A stretch of DNA of 12,687 nt, taken from Dehalococcoidales bacterium. Its GTDB lineage: Bacteria; Chloroflexota; Dehalococcoidia; Dehalococcoidales; UBA3254. The position numbers and the translations under genes are program-made. The DNA lies in the NCBI GenBank assembly GCA_016926695.1, contig JAFGOB010000155.1, positions 1 to 12,687 of the forward strand. Reading direction: 5' to 3'. The notes under the pieces are model-generated. The model saw only the letters and a list, made by a program, of their open reading frames with translations. It was not told the DNA's origin and ran no database searches. This document shows, in pieces, positions 1 through 7,817 of this stretch. Position 1 is the first letter of the stretch; the number at the start of each line of letters is the position of its first letter.

Positions 1-476
1 CCATCCGATCAAGTCATCTTTTTGAACTGCCTACACGGTCACTAACCCCAAACTGGATACGGTCATAGAGTGCGAGCGTCAACACCTAACTAATTAATAC
101 TAATTCGCAATCGAGATGTCATCTATCCAGAATATTCTGAATGATGACTTCAGGAATATTACTGAAATCCTGATTGCAAAAGCGAATAAGCTACATATTC
201 AATTAATTTCTTTCTTTTTACCGTCGACGATCTCCAATATCAGTTATATTTTTGTGATTTGATTGTGACAACTACAGTTTGTTTATTGACCTCGTCGTAA
301 TTCACAGGCCTTACTATGTGTACATGAAGATATGGAATTGTAATTGCGACAGGTTTAAAGGAACTAAAGTACTCCGGACTATTCAAAACAGAAAAAACGG
401 ACGTAAGTAACGTACTAAGATCGTTGAGAATAACTAAAAATAGAAAATAAGCAAATAATCAGGTGGTGGGAATGCG
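1..476. other. AT-rich intergenic region without a convincing gene
   Basis: No start codon with a ribosome binding site opens a recognisable protein here. The first roughly 85 bases have GC near that of the rest of the window (28 of 60 in the first line, counted by hand); from about 90 onward GC drops to roughly one third and stays low into the following gene. Visible structure: the 12-base perfect palindrome CAGAATATTCTG at 129-140, an imperfect dyad with TTCAG and CTGAA arms at 150-167, and a direct repeat of ACGGTCA at 35-41 and 60-66. No strong sigma-70-type promoter was found: a TTGACC box at 284-289 lacks a well-spaced -10. A short reading frame running off the left edge could be the tail of a neighbouring gene but matches nothing I know. 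Confidence 0.6.
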
Positions 477-480
477 ATGA
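461..480 (+). promoter_or_regulatory. Ribosome binding site with a two-codon start-stop ORF overlapping the true start
   Basis: AGGTGG at 461-466 resembles a Shine-Dalgarno sequence. It lies 5 nt before an ATG at 472 whose frame reads ATG-CGA-TGA, and 10 nt before the ATG at 477 that opens the large gene. The TGA at 478-480 overlaps that ATG as ATGA, the usual stop-start coupling arrangement. An alternative Shine-Dalgarno pairing (GGTGGG, 465-470) would sit 6 nt from the 477 start, so the mini-ORF may be incidental. Confidence 0.45.
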
Positions 481-3400
481 AGACTAATTTTAGAAGATAT
501 AAGAGATTTATTTTAACCTATTTTGTTTTTGCTTTGGTAGCCGCGATCGCATCGATGCTAATCCCGGTTCAGCCTGTTTTTGCTGAAGGAACGGTTTACT
601 ACGTGTCTAAAAGTGGATCAGATAGCAATCCCGGAACTGAATCCAAACCCTGGCTTACTATTCAAAAAGCCGCAGAGACTTTAGTTCCAGGCGATATCGT
701 CTATATTAAAGAAGGTATATATAATGAACAAGTAATACCTGCTAATTCAGGAACAAAAGATTATCCTATTACTTATTCGACTTACCCCGGAAGTACAGTA
801 ATAATAGATGGTACCGGCACTCAATTTTTAAATTGGCATGGTTTGTTCGACATTAATAATAAATCGAATATTGTTGTACAGGGTTTTGAAATTCAAAATG
901 CCGAATCCGGTACATTATATGGTTATGATGCTCAAAAAAAATATGGAATGCATGGAGTCAGAATCTGGGGGGAATCTTCTAACGATATAACTCTAAATAA
1001 CTTGATTATTCATGATACTGCCATTTGCGGCATTGTAGTAAAATCCGGTTGGGGAGATCCGGCATGGATTGAAAATATTACCATTGATGGTTGTATTATA
1101 TATAATACAAATTCCACGGCTGATGACGAGGCGTTATCCTTATCAAAAACTACTGACTTTGAGATTAAAAACTGTCTTGTTTACAGTATACTTGGTAATT
1201 CCGATCACCCTCACAAAGAAGGGATAGGTATTGGCGCATTTGGCGATAGCGGTTCAATTCATGATAATGAAATATTTCTTGCAGAGCAGGGTATTTATAT
1301 AAATTCTCATTCTAACGCCCCAAATAATATTTTTGTCTATAACAACCTGATACATGATTGTTACGATTTTGGTATAGCCTTGGGTTCCGAAATGACAGGA
1401 CATCCGGATTTAGCAGGTATCAATATCTATAACAATGTTATTTGTAACAATGTCAAGGGTGGTTTTGCAGCCTTCGATTATAACGGATTTTATCGAACTT
1501 TTTCGTTAATTAATAATACTTTTTATAATAATGGAGATATCAGAGAAATAGTTCTGGATGGCTCTTCCTCAGCTTATAATGATTGTATTGTCAGTAATAA
1601 TATTATTGTCAATAACTATAAATCAGCTTATTTAATACGTTTTCGTAATTATGACGGAGCTGATGTACTCATTAATAATAATCTTTTTTACGATATCTCA
1701 GGTTATCAAAAAGACAATGTTTACGGTTTAGATTATATTCTTGACCAGGACCCATTGTTTACGGACCCTGAAAATGGAGATTTCACCCTTCAAAAAAAGT
1801 CTCCCGCTATCGACGCCGGATTGGCAGTGGATACAATAGCCACGGACTATGCGGGAAATGCCAGGCCTGAGGATACAGGGATAGATATCGGCGCATATGA
1901 ATACGTTAAAACCAATTCTTCCCCGGTAAATCATGTTAAGATCAAGCCTTCTACCGCCAGGGCTACAGCCAGCCTGATCGGTTCAGAAGCCGATGGTATA
2001 ATGAATATGATGAGCCTTGATGAACTGACAGACGACTATACCGCCGATATATCCAGCCATATAGTACCTGTGACCGGACAAACGAGCTATGTTGCAGAAG
2101 CCTATGACAGCGAAAATAATCTGGTCAGCGGGCTGGATTTCAGGTGGAGCGTGAACAACCCCGAGGCCGGATCGATAGATGCCAACGGTCTCTTTACCGC
2201 CGGAACGGAAACAGGTTATTTTGAAGACCTGATACAGGCAACTACAGATGATGGAGTAACCGGGACAGCTTCCGTAACAATTATAGAAAGCCCCTTTGCC
2301 CCTATTGAAGATCAGTTGGTAGATGAAGGCCAATCGATCCTGTTCACAGTCTCTGCAAACGTTGAGGACGGCCTGGTTTACTCAGCTTACAATCTGCCTG
2401 ATGGGGCCGCCTTTGACGAAATCATACAGTTGTTTTCATGGACTCCTTCTTACGAACAGGCAGGATACTACGATGATATCCAGTTCCAGGCAACAGACGG
2501 TACCTATATTGTAACCGGGACCGTAAATATCACGGTCAACGACATCAACCGGGCTCCGATACTTGACTCAATAGGCGACAGGATGGTGGACGAAGGAACG
2601 ACCTTGAGCTTTAATGTCTCCGGAAGCGATCCGGATGGTGATAACCTGACCTATACGTCCCATTATCTGCCGGAAGATGCCGTTTTTGATGAATCGGCCG
2701 GTGAATTCACCTGGACGCCATCCACGGAACAGACAGGCAACTATTTCGGCATAATCTTCCAGGTATCGGACGGCAGGCTGACGGATGAGGAGGAAATCGC
2801 CATTACCGTGAACAAGGTAAACCACTCTCCTGTGATCGACGCCGTCGGCAATAAAATTGTTGAAACCGGAGATACTCTTGCATTTACAGTTACCGGCAGT
2901 GATCCGGATGGCGATGACCTGACCTATTCGGCATCCAACCTGCCGGATGGAGCTGAGTTCAATCCGGCCACCCGGGTTTTCTCCTGGACGCCCGGCCAAT
3001 CACAGGCAGGCAGATACACCAATATACGTTTGGGTGTAACAGACGGTGAATTATCCGACTTGACAACTACTACAATAACGGTCATGGGAAAGACGGTTGA
3101 CCTGAACAATGCACCCGTGCTGGATTCAATAGGAGACAAGTCAGTTGGTATCAGAGAAAGGCTTATCTTCTCCATATCAGCTAGCGATGCGGACGGCGAC
3201 AGGCTGACCTATTCCGCTTCGAATATACCACAGAGATCAATATTCAGCAATTCCAGCGGGAGATTTATCTTTATCCCCTCCAGCAGCCAGGCAGGGACCT
3301 ATAAAATTACTTTCACGGTAACGGATGGTGCTTTGACCGATTCCGAGACCATTACCATCTGGGTCACAGGACCTAATAAGGCGCCGGTAATGAATGCGAT

Positions 3401-4199
3401 TACCCCCAAGACAGTTGAAGCCGGAAATACCCTGATGTTCAAGGTCCAGGCCAGTGATGCCAACGGGGATGTGCTGACCTATTCGGCATCCAACCTGCCG
3501 GATGGAGCTGAATTCGATCCGTCCACCCGGGTTTTCTCATGGACGCCCGGCCAATCACAGGCAGGCAGATACACCAATATACGTTTTGGTGTAACAGACG
3601 GTGAATCATCCGACTTGACAACTACTACAATCACGGTCATGGGCGGGTCGTCAAATCTGGATAACGCACCTGTGATGGATCCAATAGGAGACAAGTCGGT
3701 CGGTATCGGGGGAAGACTCACCTTCTCAATAGCGGCTACTGACGCGGACGGCGACAGGCTGACCTATAACGCAACTGATATGCCACAGAGAGCAACACTT
3801 AATAAAAATAGCGGTGGATTTGTCTTTACCCCCTCTCTCAGCCAGATAGGGACCTATGAAGTTACTTTCACAGTAACGGATGGGGCTTTGACTGATTCCG
3901 AGACCATTACCATCAGGGTCACGGAACCCAACAAGGCGCCGGTGATGAATACAATTCTCCCACAGACAATCGAAGCCGGGGAAACCCTGACATTCGAGGT
4001 CCAGGCCAGTGATGCCAACGGGGATGCTCTGACCTGTTGGGCATCCGGTCTGCCCGATGGATCTGAGTTTGATCCGGCTACCCGGATTTTCTCCTGGTCG
4101 CCTTCTGCTTCTCAGACAGGGACAAGCCACGTCATCCGCTTCTATGTTACCGACGGCACAGCGACCGTATATAAGATCGCATATATCAGAGTCAGGTAA
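477..4199 (+). CDS. Secreted right-handed beta-helix protein with Ig-like/He_PIG repeat tail
   Basis: This 1240-residue protein is predicted to be exported. Residues 1-36 form a signal peptide (basic start, hydrophobic core, cleavage after VFA). Residues about 38-476 resemble the right-handed parallel beta-helix fold of DUF1565 and pectate-lyase-like proteins: the opening YYVSKSGSDSNPGT, many Asn-rich coils, and a closing DIGAYEY at 470-476. Residues about 536-604 look like a bacterial Ig-like domain (FRWSVNNPEAG). From 605 to the end are seven He_PIG/cadherin-like domains, each with a D-x-D/N-G-D-x-LTY core and a TVTDG-type strand, near 605, 691, 782, 874, 967, 1059 and 1152. The DxDGD residues suggest calcium binding (family knowledge). 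No LPXTG, SLH, dockerin or C-terminal membrane helix is visible, so retention at the cell surface is unexplained. Polysaccharide binding or cleavage, or adhesion, is plausible; I cannot assign catalytic residues. GC changes sharply within the gene near 1740-1800. Confidence 0.85.
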   Translation: MKTNFRRYKRFILTYFVFALVAAIASMLIPVQPVFAEGTVYYVSKSGSDSNPGTESKPWLTIQKAAETLVPGDIVYIKEGIYNEQVIPANSGTKDYPITYSTYPGSTVIIDGTGTQFLNWHGLFDINNKSNIVVQGFEIQNAESGTLYGYDAQKKYGMHGVRIWGESSNDITLNNLIIHDTAICGIVVKSGWGDPAWIENITIDGCIIYNTNSTADDEALSLSKTTDFEIKNCLVYSILGNSDHPHKEGIGIGAFGDSGSIHDNEIFLAEQGIYINSHSNAPNNIFVYNNLIHDCYDFGIALGSEMTGHPDLAGINIYNNVICNNVKGGFAAFDYNGFYRTFSLINNTFYNNGDIREIVLDGSSSAYNDCIVSNNIIVNNYKSAYLIRFRNYDGADVLINNNLFYDISGYQKDNVYGLDYILDQDPLFTDPENGDFTLQKKSPAIDAGLAVDTIATDYAGNARPEDTGIDIGAYEYVKTNSSPVNHVKIKPSTARATASLIGSEADGIMNMMSLDELTDDYTADISSHIVPVTGQTSYVAEAYDSENNLVSGLDFRWSVNNPEAGSIDANGLFTAGTETGYFEDLIQATTDDGVTGTASVTIIESPFAPIEDQLVDEGQSILFTVSANVEDGLVYSAYNLPDGAAFDEIIQLFSWTPSYEQAGYYDDIQFQATDGTYIVTGTVNITVNDINRAPILDSIGDRMVDEGTTLSFNVSGSDPDGDNLTYTSHYLPEDAVFDESAGEFTWTPSTEQTGNYFGIIFQVSDGRLTDEEEIAITVNKVNHSPVIDAVGNKIVETGDTLAFTVTGSDPDGDDLTYSASNLPDGAEFNPATRVFSWTPGQSQAGRYTNIRLGVTDGELSDLTTTTITVMGKTVDLNNAPVLDSIGDKSVGIRERLIFSISASDADGDRLTYSASNIPQRSIFSNSSGRFIFIPSSSQAGTYKITFTVTDGALTDSETITIWVTGPNKAPVMNAITPKTVEAGNTLMFKVQASDANGDVLTYSASNLPDGAEFDPSTRVFSWTPGQSQAGRYTNIRFGVTDGESSDLTTTTITVMGGSSNLDNAPVMDPIGDKSVGIGGRLTFSIAATDADGDRLTYNATDMPQRATLNKNSGGFVFTPSLSQIGTYEVTFTVTDGALTDSETITIRVTEPNKAPVMNTILPQTIEAGETLTFEVQASDANGDALTCWASGLPDGSEFDPATRIFSWSPSASQTGTSHVIRFYVTDGTATVYKIAYIRVR
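2820..4199 (+). repeat. 555-bp tandem repeat encoding a two-domain He_PIG unit, about 2.5 copies
   Basis: The reading frame repeats every 555 bp (185 codons): units start at 2820, 3375 and 3930, the last one ending at the stop codon after 270 bp. Each full unit encodes two different domains, A (NxAPVM, EAGxTLxFxV, LPDGxEF, FSWTP) and B (DKSVGI, ADGDRLTY, PQR, TFTVTDGALTDSETITI), giving the order A-B-A-B-A. Similarity is patchy: 2921-3088 and 3476-3643 differ at only about 7 of 168 bases by my hand alignment, while the preceding part of domain A is much more diverged. That pattern fits recent duplication or gene conversion. Confidence 0.9.
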
Positions 4200-4237
4200 T
4201 CATACAGACAACACATAGAACTAATTATACTGCCAGG

Positions 4238-4264
4238 AAAGCCCCGGGAAACCGGGGCTTTTTT
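4238..4264 (+). terminator. Rho-independent terminator of the beta-helix gene
   Basis: GCCCCGG (4241-4247) pairs perfectly with CCGGGGC (4252-4258) around a GAAA loop. Flanking AAA and TTT extend the stem to 10 bp, and a run of six T follows (4259-4264). It lies 39 nt after the stop codon at 4199. On the other strand the T tract is only three bases long, so it mainly serves the + strand. Confidence 0.92.
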
Positions 4265-4317
4265 ATGAATAATCTTGGCCTGATTTCAACATTAATACAA
4301 ATAATACAATAATCGTT

Positions 4318-4422
4318 GATGATGGAAAGTACTTCCTGGTAACCATGCACCGTGAGGAAAACGTGGATATAGAAAAGAGGCTGCGCTCTCTGATTCATGC
4401 GCTTGAATTATTATTTGACAAT
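4318..4422 (+). pseudogene. Remnant of UDP-N-acetylglucosamine 2-epimerase (wecB-like)
   Basis: In the + frame beginning at 4318 the translation contains KYFLVTMHREENVD (4327-4368) followed by a helix with RLRSLIHALELL (4378-4413). This matches the conserved internal segment of non-hydrolysing UDP-GlcNAc 2-epimerases (typically FLVTxHRxENVD followed by L..I..AL..L), the enzymes that make UDP-ManNAc for surface polysaccharides. Only about 35 of the usual 360-380 codons remain. The recognisable part stops at about 4422 and the frame ends at TAG 4450-4452, inside the 3' end of the opposing sbcC. Upstream, the frame is closed by TAA at 4270-4272. There is no start with a ribosome binding site, so it cannot be functional. 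It suggests that a polysaccharide locus once occupied this site. The identification rests on remembered family motifs. Confidence 0.8.
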
Positions 4423-4439
4423 ATCTGCAACTCTCCGCC

Positions 4440-7010
4440 TCAGTTCAGGTAGACCGATGATCCTTCCGGTGTCTTGACCACCTCGATGTTCAGGGGAAAC
4501 GCCTCTTTGAAGTCCGTGATATGAGTTATCACCAGTATTTTCTCAAAGTCGTCCTGGATCGATGTTAGGGCTTCCTTGATTTTCTCTATGCCCATGCTGT
4601 CCTGGGTGCCGAAACCCTCATCAATTATCAGGGTAGGCAGCGGCGCTCCCGCGCGTCGGGCGAGCAGCTTGGAAAGCGCGATGCGGATGGCAAAATCGAT
4701 GCGGAAAGCCTCCCCTCCGCTGAACATCTCGTAGTTCCTTGTCCCCAGCTCGTCAGATATATTAATATCCAGCGTTTCAAGCACATCCCCTTTCCTGGTC
4801 TCCCGCTGAGTTTCCATTTTCAGGCTCATCCGGTTGTCGGTCATCCGGGCCAGGAGCTTGTTGGCCTCATTTTCGATATCAGGTATAGAGGTCTCGATCA
4901 ACATCGCCTGTATGCCCTTTTTCCCGAAAGCCTGCACAAGTTCCTTATAAATCTTGTCCAGTTTCTGGGCTTCCGCTCTCTGTCCTTCCTTTTCCTTTTT
5001 TTTCACTTCCAGTTCACTCAGCCGCTCCAGTCTGGCCTTGATACCCCCCAGCACCTCCTGGATCCTCCTCTGATCGCTCAGCAGCCTCTGGTATTCCTTC
5101 TCCGCCCGCTCCAGTTCCGTATTGACCGCGGCCAGTCCCTCCAGATCGGCCATCAGACCCAGCCTTCTTTGCTGATCGACTTCAATCTTTTCTTTCAGGT
5201 CCTGAAGGGTTGCAATCGCTTTCTGCTCCGCTTCTCTTTCCACCACGATCTGCCTTTCGGCTTCTTCCAGCTTACGCATCGGTGATTCATATTTTTCAAG
5301 CTCAGCCACCTCTGCACGCAGCCGTTCATGCTGCTGCGGATCGTAACCCGTATCATCGATTTCTTTCTCTATCCTGACAAGGGCTTCCTGCTCTTCCAGC
5401 GCGAAGTCCCGCCTGGCCAGCCTTTGTTCGATCTCTTCCAGCCGTTTCTTTTCAGCCAGTATTTTTTCTCCTGCCTCGGTTGCGGTAGTTATCACCTGGC
5501 TGAGGGTCCCCAGCTTGCTCTGTGAAATCTCCCTGGCCTGCTTCAGCTTGCCCTCGTTTTCCTCTATTTCCTTTTCCAGGACTTTCAGCTCCACCCCTTT
5601 TTGTGATATCTGTGTTTTATCATCCTGGTAAGCCGTCATTTTGGCAGTCTTTTCAGCCCTGTATTTGGCCTCAATGCGTTTCTGTCCCTCTACCCCCAGC
5701 TCCGTTTCGCACAGGGGACAGGTCGCGCCTTCCGGATGTGAAAGCAATTTCAGTTTTTCCTCTATCTCGCCCAGTTCCTGCTCCAGCCTTGTTTTCTCAG
5801 AAATGAGGTTTTGTATCCCGTCACGCAGGAGTTTGCTTTTCTCCTTCTTTTCTTTCATTCCGGTTTCAAATTCATCCAGCTTCTTCAAGCGGTCCTGCAC
5901 CTGTTTCAACTCCTCCTGGGATTGGTTCAGCTTGCTTGATACCGACTCCATCTGGCGGATGTTGTTTTCCGTAACAGCATGTTCCCGGTTCAGTTCCTCT
6001 CCCGCTTTCACTAAAGTCATCTCCAGGCGGTGCTTGATCTGTGTAAGGCTGTTGTACTGTTTGAGCTTCTGGTCAAGCTGCTGACCCTGTTTGCGGCTTT
6101 CCACCAGGCGGTTAAACCCGTTCTCTATCTCGGAACGCCTCGCCATGAGGGCCTCGTAACCCTTTATCCTGGACTGGTGCTGCTGCTCCTGTTCGCTCCA
6201 CAGCCGCCGGTTCTTTTCGGCTGCCTGCAAATGTTCAGCCAGCTCTGACACTTGAGTTTTTTTGCTTTCCAGTATTTCTTTCTGACGTCGCAATGAGCCC
6301 AGAAGCTTCTCCTGCCCGGCAGCACTTTTGGACGAAGCGGCCAGATCTTCAAGTGCTTTCTCAAACTCGACCTGGCACTGGTCTTTCTGAGTCAGTTCCT
6401 CCTTGATGCCGTTCAGGACCGATTCAACCTTGACAAGGGTATTTTCCTGCTCTCTGGAAAGCTGCCTGGCCCGGTCCTCCAGTTCGTCATACCTCGAAAG
6501 CTGGAGGATATTTGAAAGCACCTGTTTGCGTTCCCCCGGACGTTTGCGCGTAAATTCATCCGCGTGTCCCTGCCTGAGAAAAGCGCTGTTGATAAAAGTC
6601 CCGTAGTCCATGTGCAGCAGATTGATGATCTTTTGCTGCGTTTGGGTTACGGTATCGCCACTGAGTACCTTATATCCCTCTTCTGTATACAGGTTCAACT
6701 CCAGGATTGTCTGTCCCGAGCTTTTGGCGGTCTTCGGGCGGGAGTGCTTGCGTAAGATGCGGTAACGCTGCTGTCCCGAGGCGAACTCGAACTGCACTTC
6801 CACCTCGTTTTGCCCGGCATGCACCAGTTCGTCATCGCTGTTGGCCCTTGTCTGTCCCCACAAAGCCCAGGTTATAGCGTCGATCAGGGCGGATTTGCCG
6901 TGACCGTTGTTACCGGTGATACAGGCCGTATGTATGCTTTCAAAGCTGATGGCAGGTACATTGCCGCTATAGCACATAAAGTTACGTAAAGTAAGCTTGA
7001 TCGGAATCAT
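4440..7010 (-). CDS. sbcC: SbcC/Rad50-type exonuclease subunit, SMC-like ATPase
   Basis: SbcC is the ATPase subunit of the SbcCD (Rad50-Mre11) complex, which opens and trims hairpins and protein-blocked DNA ends. The sequence shows Walker A GNNGHGKS (33-40), a Q-loop region with AFLRQG, a long glutamate/lysine-rich coiled coil from about 170 to 700, a zinc hook CPLC (431-434) at its middle, ABC signature FSGGE (763-767), Walker B LIIDEGFG (794-801) with D797 and E798, D-loop GTQD (801-804) and an ITH switch near the C-terminus. Its 856 residues lie within the range of bacterial SbcC proteins (roughly 850-1050). The start is supported by GGAGAGAAGAG just upstream on the minus strand. A weak promoter (TATTAT box about 20-30 nt before the start) is possible. 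No sbcD lies next to it: the upstream neighbour is a divergent cupin gene. The 3' end abuts the wecB remnant. Confidence 0.95.
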   Translation of the reverse strand: MIPIKLTLRNFMCYSGNVPAISFESIHTACITGNNGHGKSALIDAITWALWGQTRANSDDELVHAGQNEVEVQFEFASGQQRYRILRKHSRPKTAKSSGQTILELNLYTEEGYKVLSGDTVTQTQQKIINLLHMDYGTFINSAFLRQGHADEFTRKRPGERKQVLSNILQLSRYDELEDRARQLSREQENTLVKVESVLNGIKEELTQKDQCQVEFEKALEDLAASSKSAAGQEKLLGSLRRQKEILESKKTQVSELAEHLQAAEKNRRLWSEQEQQHQSRIKGYEALMARRSEIENGFNRLVESRKQGQQLDQKLKQYNSLTQIKHRLEMTLVKAGEELNREHAVTENNIRQMESVSSKLNQSQEELKQVQDRLKKLDEFETGMKEKKEKSKLLRDGIQNLISEKTRLEQELGEIEEKLKLLSHPEGATCPLCETELGVEGQKRIEAKYRAEKTAKMTAYQDDKTQISQKGVELKVLEKEIEENEGKLKQAREISQSKLGTLSQVITTATEAGEKILAEKKRLEEIEQRLARRDFALEEQEALVRIEKEIDDTGYDPQQHERLRAEVAELEKYESPMRKLEEAERQIVVEREAEQKAIATLQDLKEKIEVDQQRRLGLMADLEGLAAVNTELERAEKEYQRLLSDQRRIQEVLGGIKARLERLSELEVKKKEKEGQRAEAQKLDKIYKELVQAFGKKGIQAMLIETSIPDIENEANKLLARMTDNRMSLKMETQRETRKGDVLETLDINISDELGTRNYEMFSGGEAFRIDFAIRIALSKLLARRAGAPLPTLIIDEGFGTQDSMGIEKIKEALTSIQDDFEKILVITHITDFKEAFPLNIEVVKTPEGSSVYLN

Positions 7011-7080
7011 CTCTCTTCTCTCCGGGAATAATACAGCAGTTCTATATTAACACTAAACGGGATGCGGAATGAATACCGGT

Positions 7081-7110
7081 TTGTCTTGGGTGTAACATTT
7101 AGGCTATACT
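7081..7110 (+). promoter_or_regulatory. Candidate sigma-70-type promoter for the cupin gene
   Basis: TTGTCT (7081-7086) and TATACT (7105-7110) are separated by 18 bp and match the consensus boxes at 4 and 5 of 6 positions. The start would give a leader of about 115 nt before the ATG at 7235. It lies in the 224-bp divergent region shared with sbcC; nothing else recognisable was seen there. Confidence 0.4.
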
Positions 7111-7234
7111 TGGATATTATCAGCGTCAGGTCTCCTTTTGCCGTCCCGGTAAAAACAGGTCCAGCTATATTCTAGTATCCAATGAAAAATGACAGGCTTA
7201 AAAATACCAGTGAATTGAAAATAGGAGGAAAATT

Positions 7235-7714
7235 ATGAGTGGAAAATATGATCAGTACGTCATCAAGCCGCCTAAAAAACGTTTAACAATGAAGGCCAAC
7301 GGCAGCGTTGTTTTCGACGGACTGATGGTTAACCATGAGAACCTGTGCGGCTGTGACTACATGATGGGACACCAGTTCGTCAGGAAACCGTTCAAGGGAG
7401 ATAACCCTACTCACTCACACGATTTCTGGGAGTTCCTGTGCTGGTACGGCAGCAATCCTGAAGACCCGGATGATTTCGATGCTGAAATATGGTTCTATTT
7501 CGGCGAAGAGCAGGAAAAATACGTATTCACCCGTCCGACAATTGTGGCGCTCGCTCCCAACCTGCCGCATCATCCCTTTGAAATTGTGCGTGTGGGCAAG
7601 CCTATCATCCAGATCGAAATAATGATCGGCAACAAGGGCAAAATCGTTCATCCCTGTTTTGAAAAAGACAAGGACTTTAAACCCGGCGACGTGATGAAAA
7701 TTGAGACCTGGTAG
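7235..7714 (+). CDS. Cupin-fold small protein, function unknown
   Basis: This 159-residue soluble protein starts 5 nt after a near-perfect Shine-Dalgarno AGGAGG (7224-7229). It carries a cupin-like first motif, THSHDFWEF followed by a glycine (H60, H62, E66, G72), and a second histidine cluster PNLPHHPFEI (H112, H113) on a later strand. These are the expected metal ligands of a cupin beta-barrel. The length suits a single-domain cupin. There is no signal peptide or membrane segment, so it is probably cytoplasmic. The substrate is not predictable: cupins include dioxygenases, isomerases and binding proteins. A conserved-looking cysteine pair LCGCDY (38-42) precedes the barrel. It stands apart from the following gene, which has its own promoter in the 103-nt gap, so it is probably monocistronic. 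Confidence 0.72.
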   Translation: MSGKYDQYVIKPPKKRLTMKANGSVVFDGLMVNHENLCGCDYMMGHQFVRKPFKGDNPTHSHDFWEFLCWYGSNPEDPDDFDAEIWFYFGEEQEKYVFTRPTIVALAPNLPHHPFEIVRVGKPIIQIEIMIGNKGKIVHPCFEKDKDFKPGDVMKIETW

Positions 7715-7726
7715 CGAAAAATAGTA

Positions 7727-7755
7727 TTACCATGATATAAAAAAAGGGGTATAAT
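7727..7755 (+). promoter_or_regulatory. Promoter of the small-protein/ftsA unit
   Basis: A perfect TATAAT (7750-7755) lies 17 bp after TTACCA (7727-7732, 4 of 6 matches). The predicted start near 7762 gives a leader of about 55 nt before the ATG at 7818. It is the best promoter-like match I found in the window. Confidence 0.6.
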
Positions 7756-7817
7756 AACTTGTAATACACTACGCCAGCCCTGGAATAATAAATTTTTTCT
7801 TTTATAAAGGAGAGATG

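Noticed and set aside
116..262. A 48-codon + strand ORF in the AT-rich leader
   Set aside because: No ribosome binding site, no recognisable family, and very AT-rich sequence of this length readily yields such frames by chance.
243..458. A 72-codon open frame on the minus strand upstream of the beta-helix gene
   Set aside because: It contains no ATG and no start with a ribosome binding site, and its translation matches nothing I know; it could be a decayed gene, but the evidence is too thin.
5328..6755. Several + strand open frames opposite the sbcC coiled coil
   Set aside because: They are Ser/Phe/Leu-rich translations of the antisense of Glu/Lys-rich coiled-coil codons, without start signals.
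7061..7174. A 37-codon + strand ORF in the sbcC/cupin divergent region
   Set aside because: It lacks a proper ribosome binding site and overlaps the candidate promoter of the cupin gene; the translation does not look conserved.
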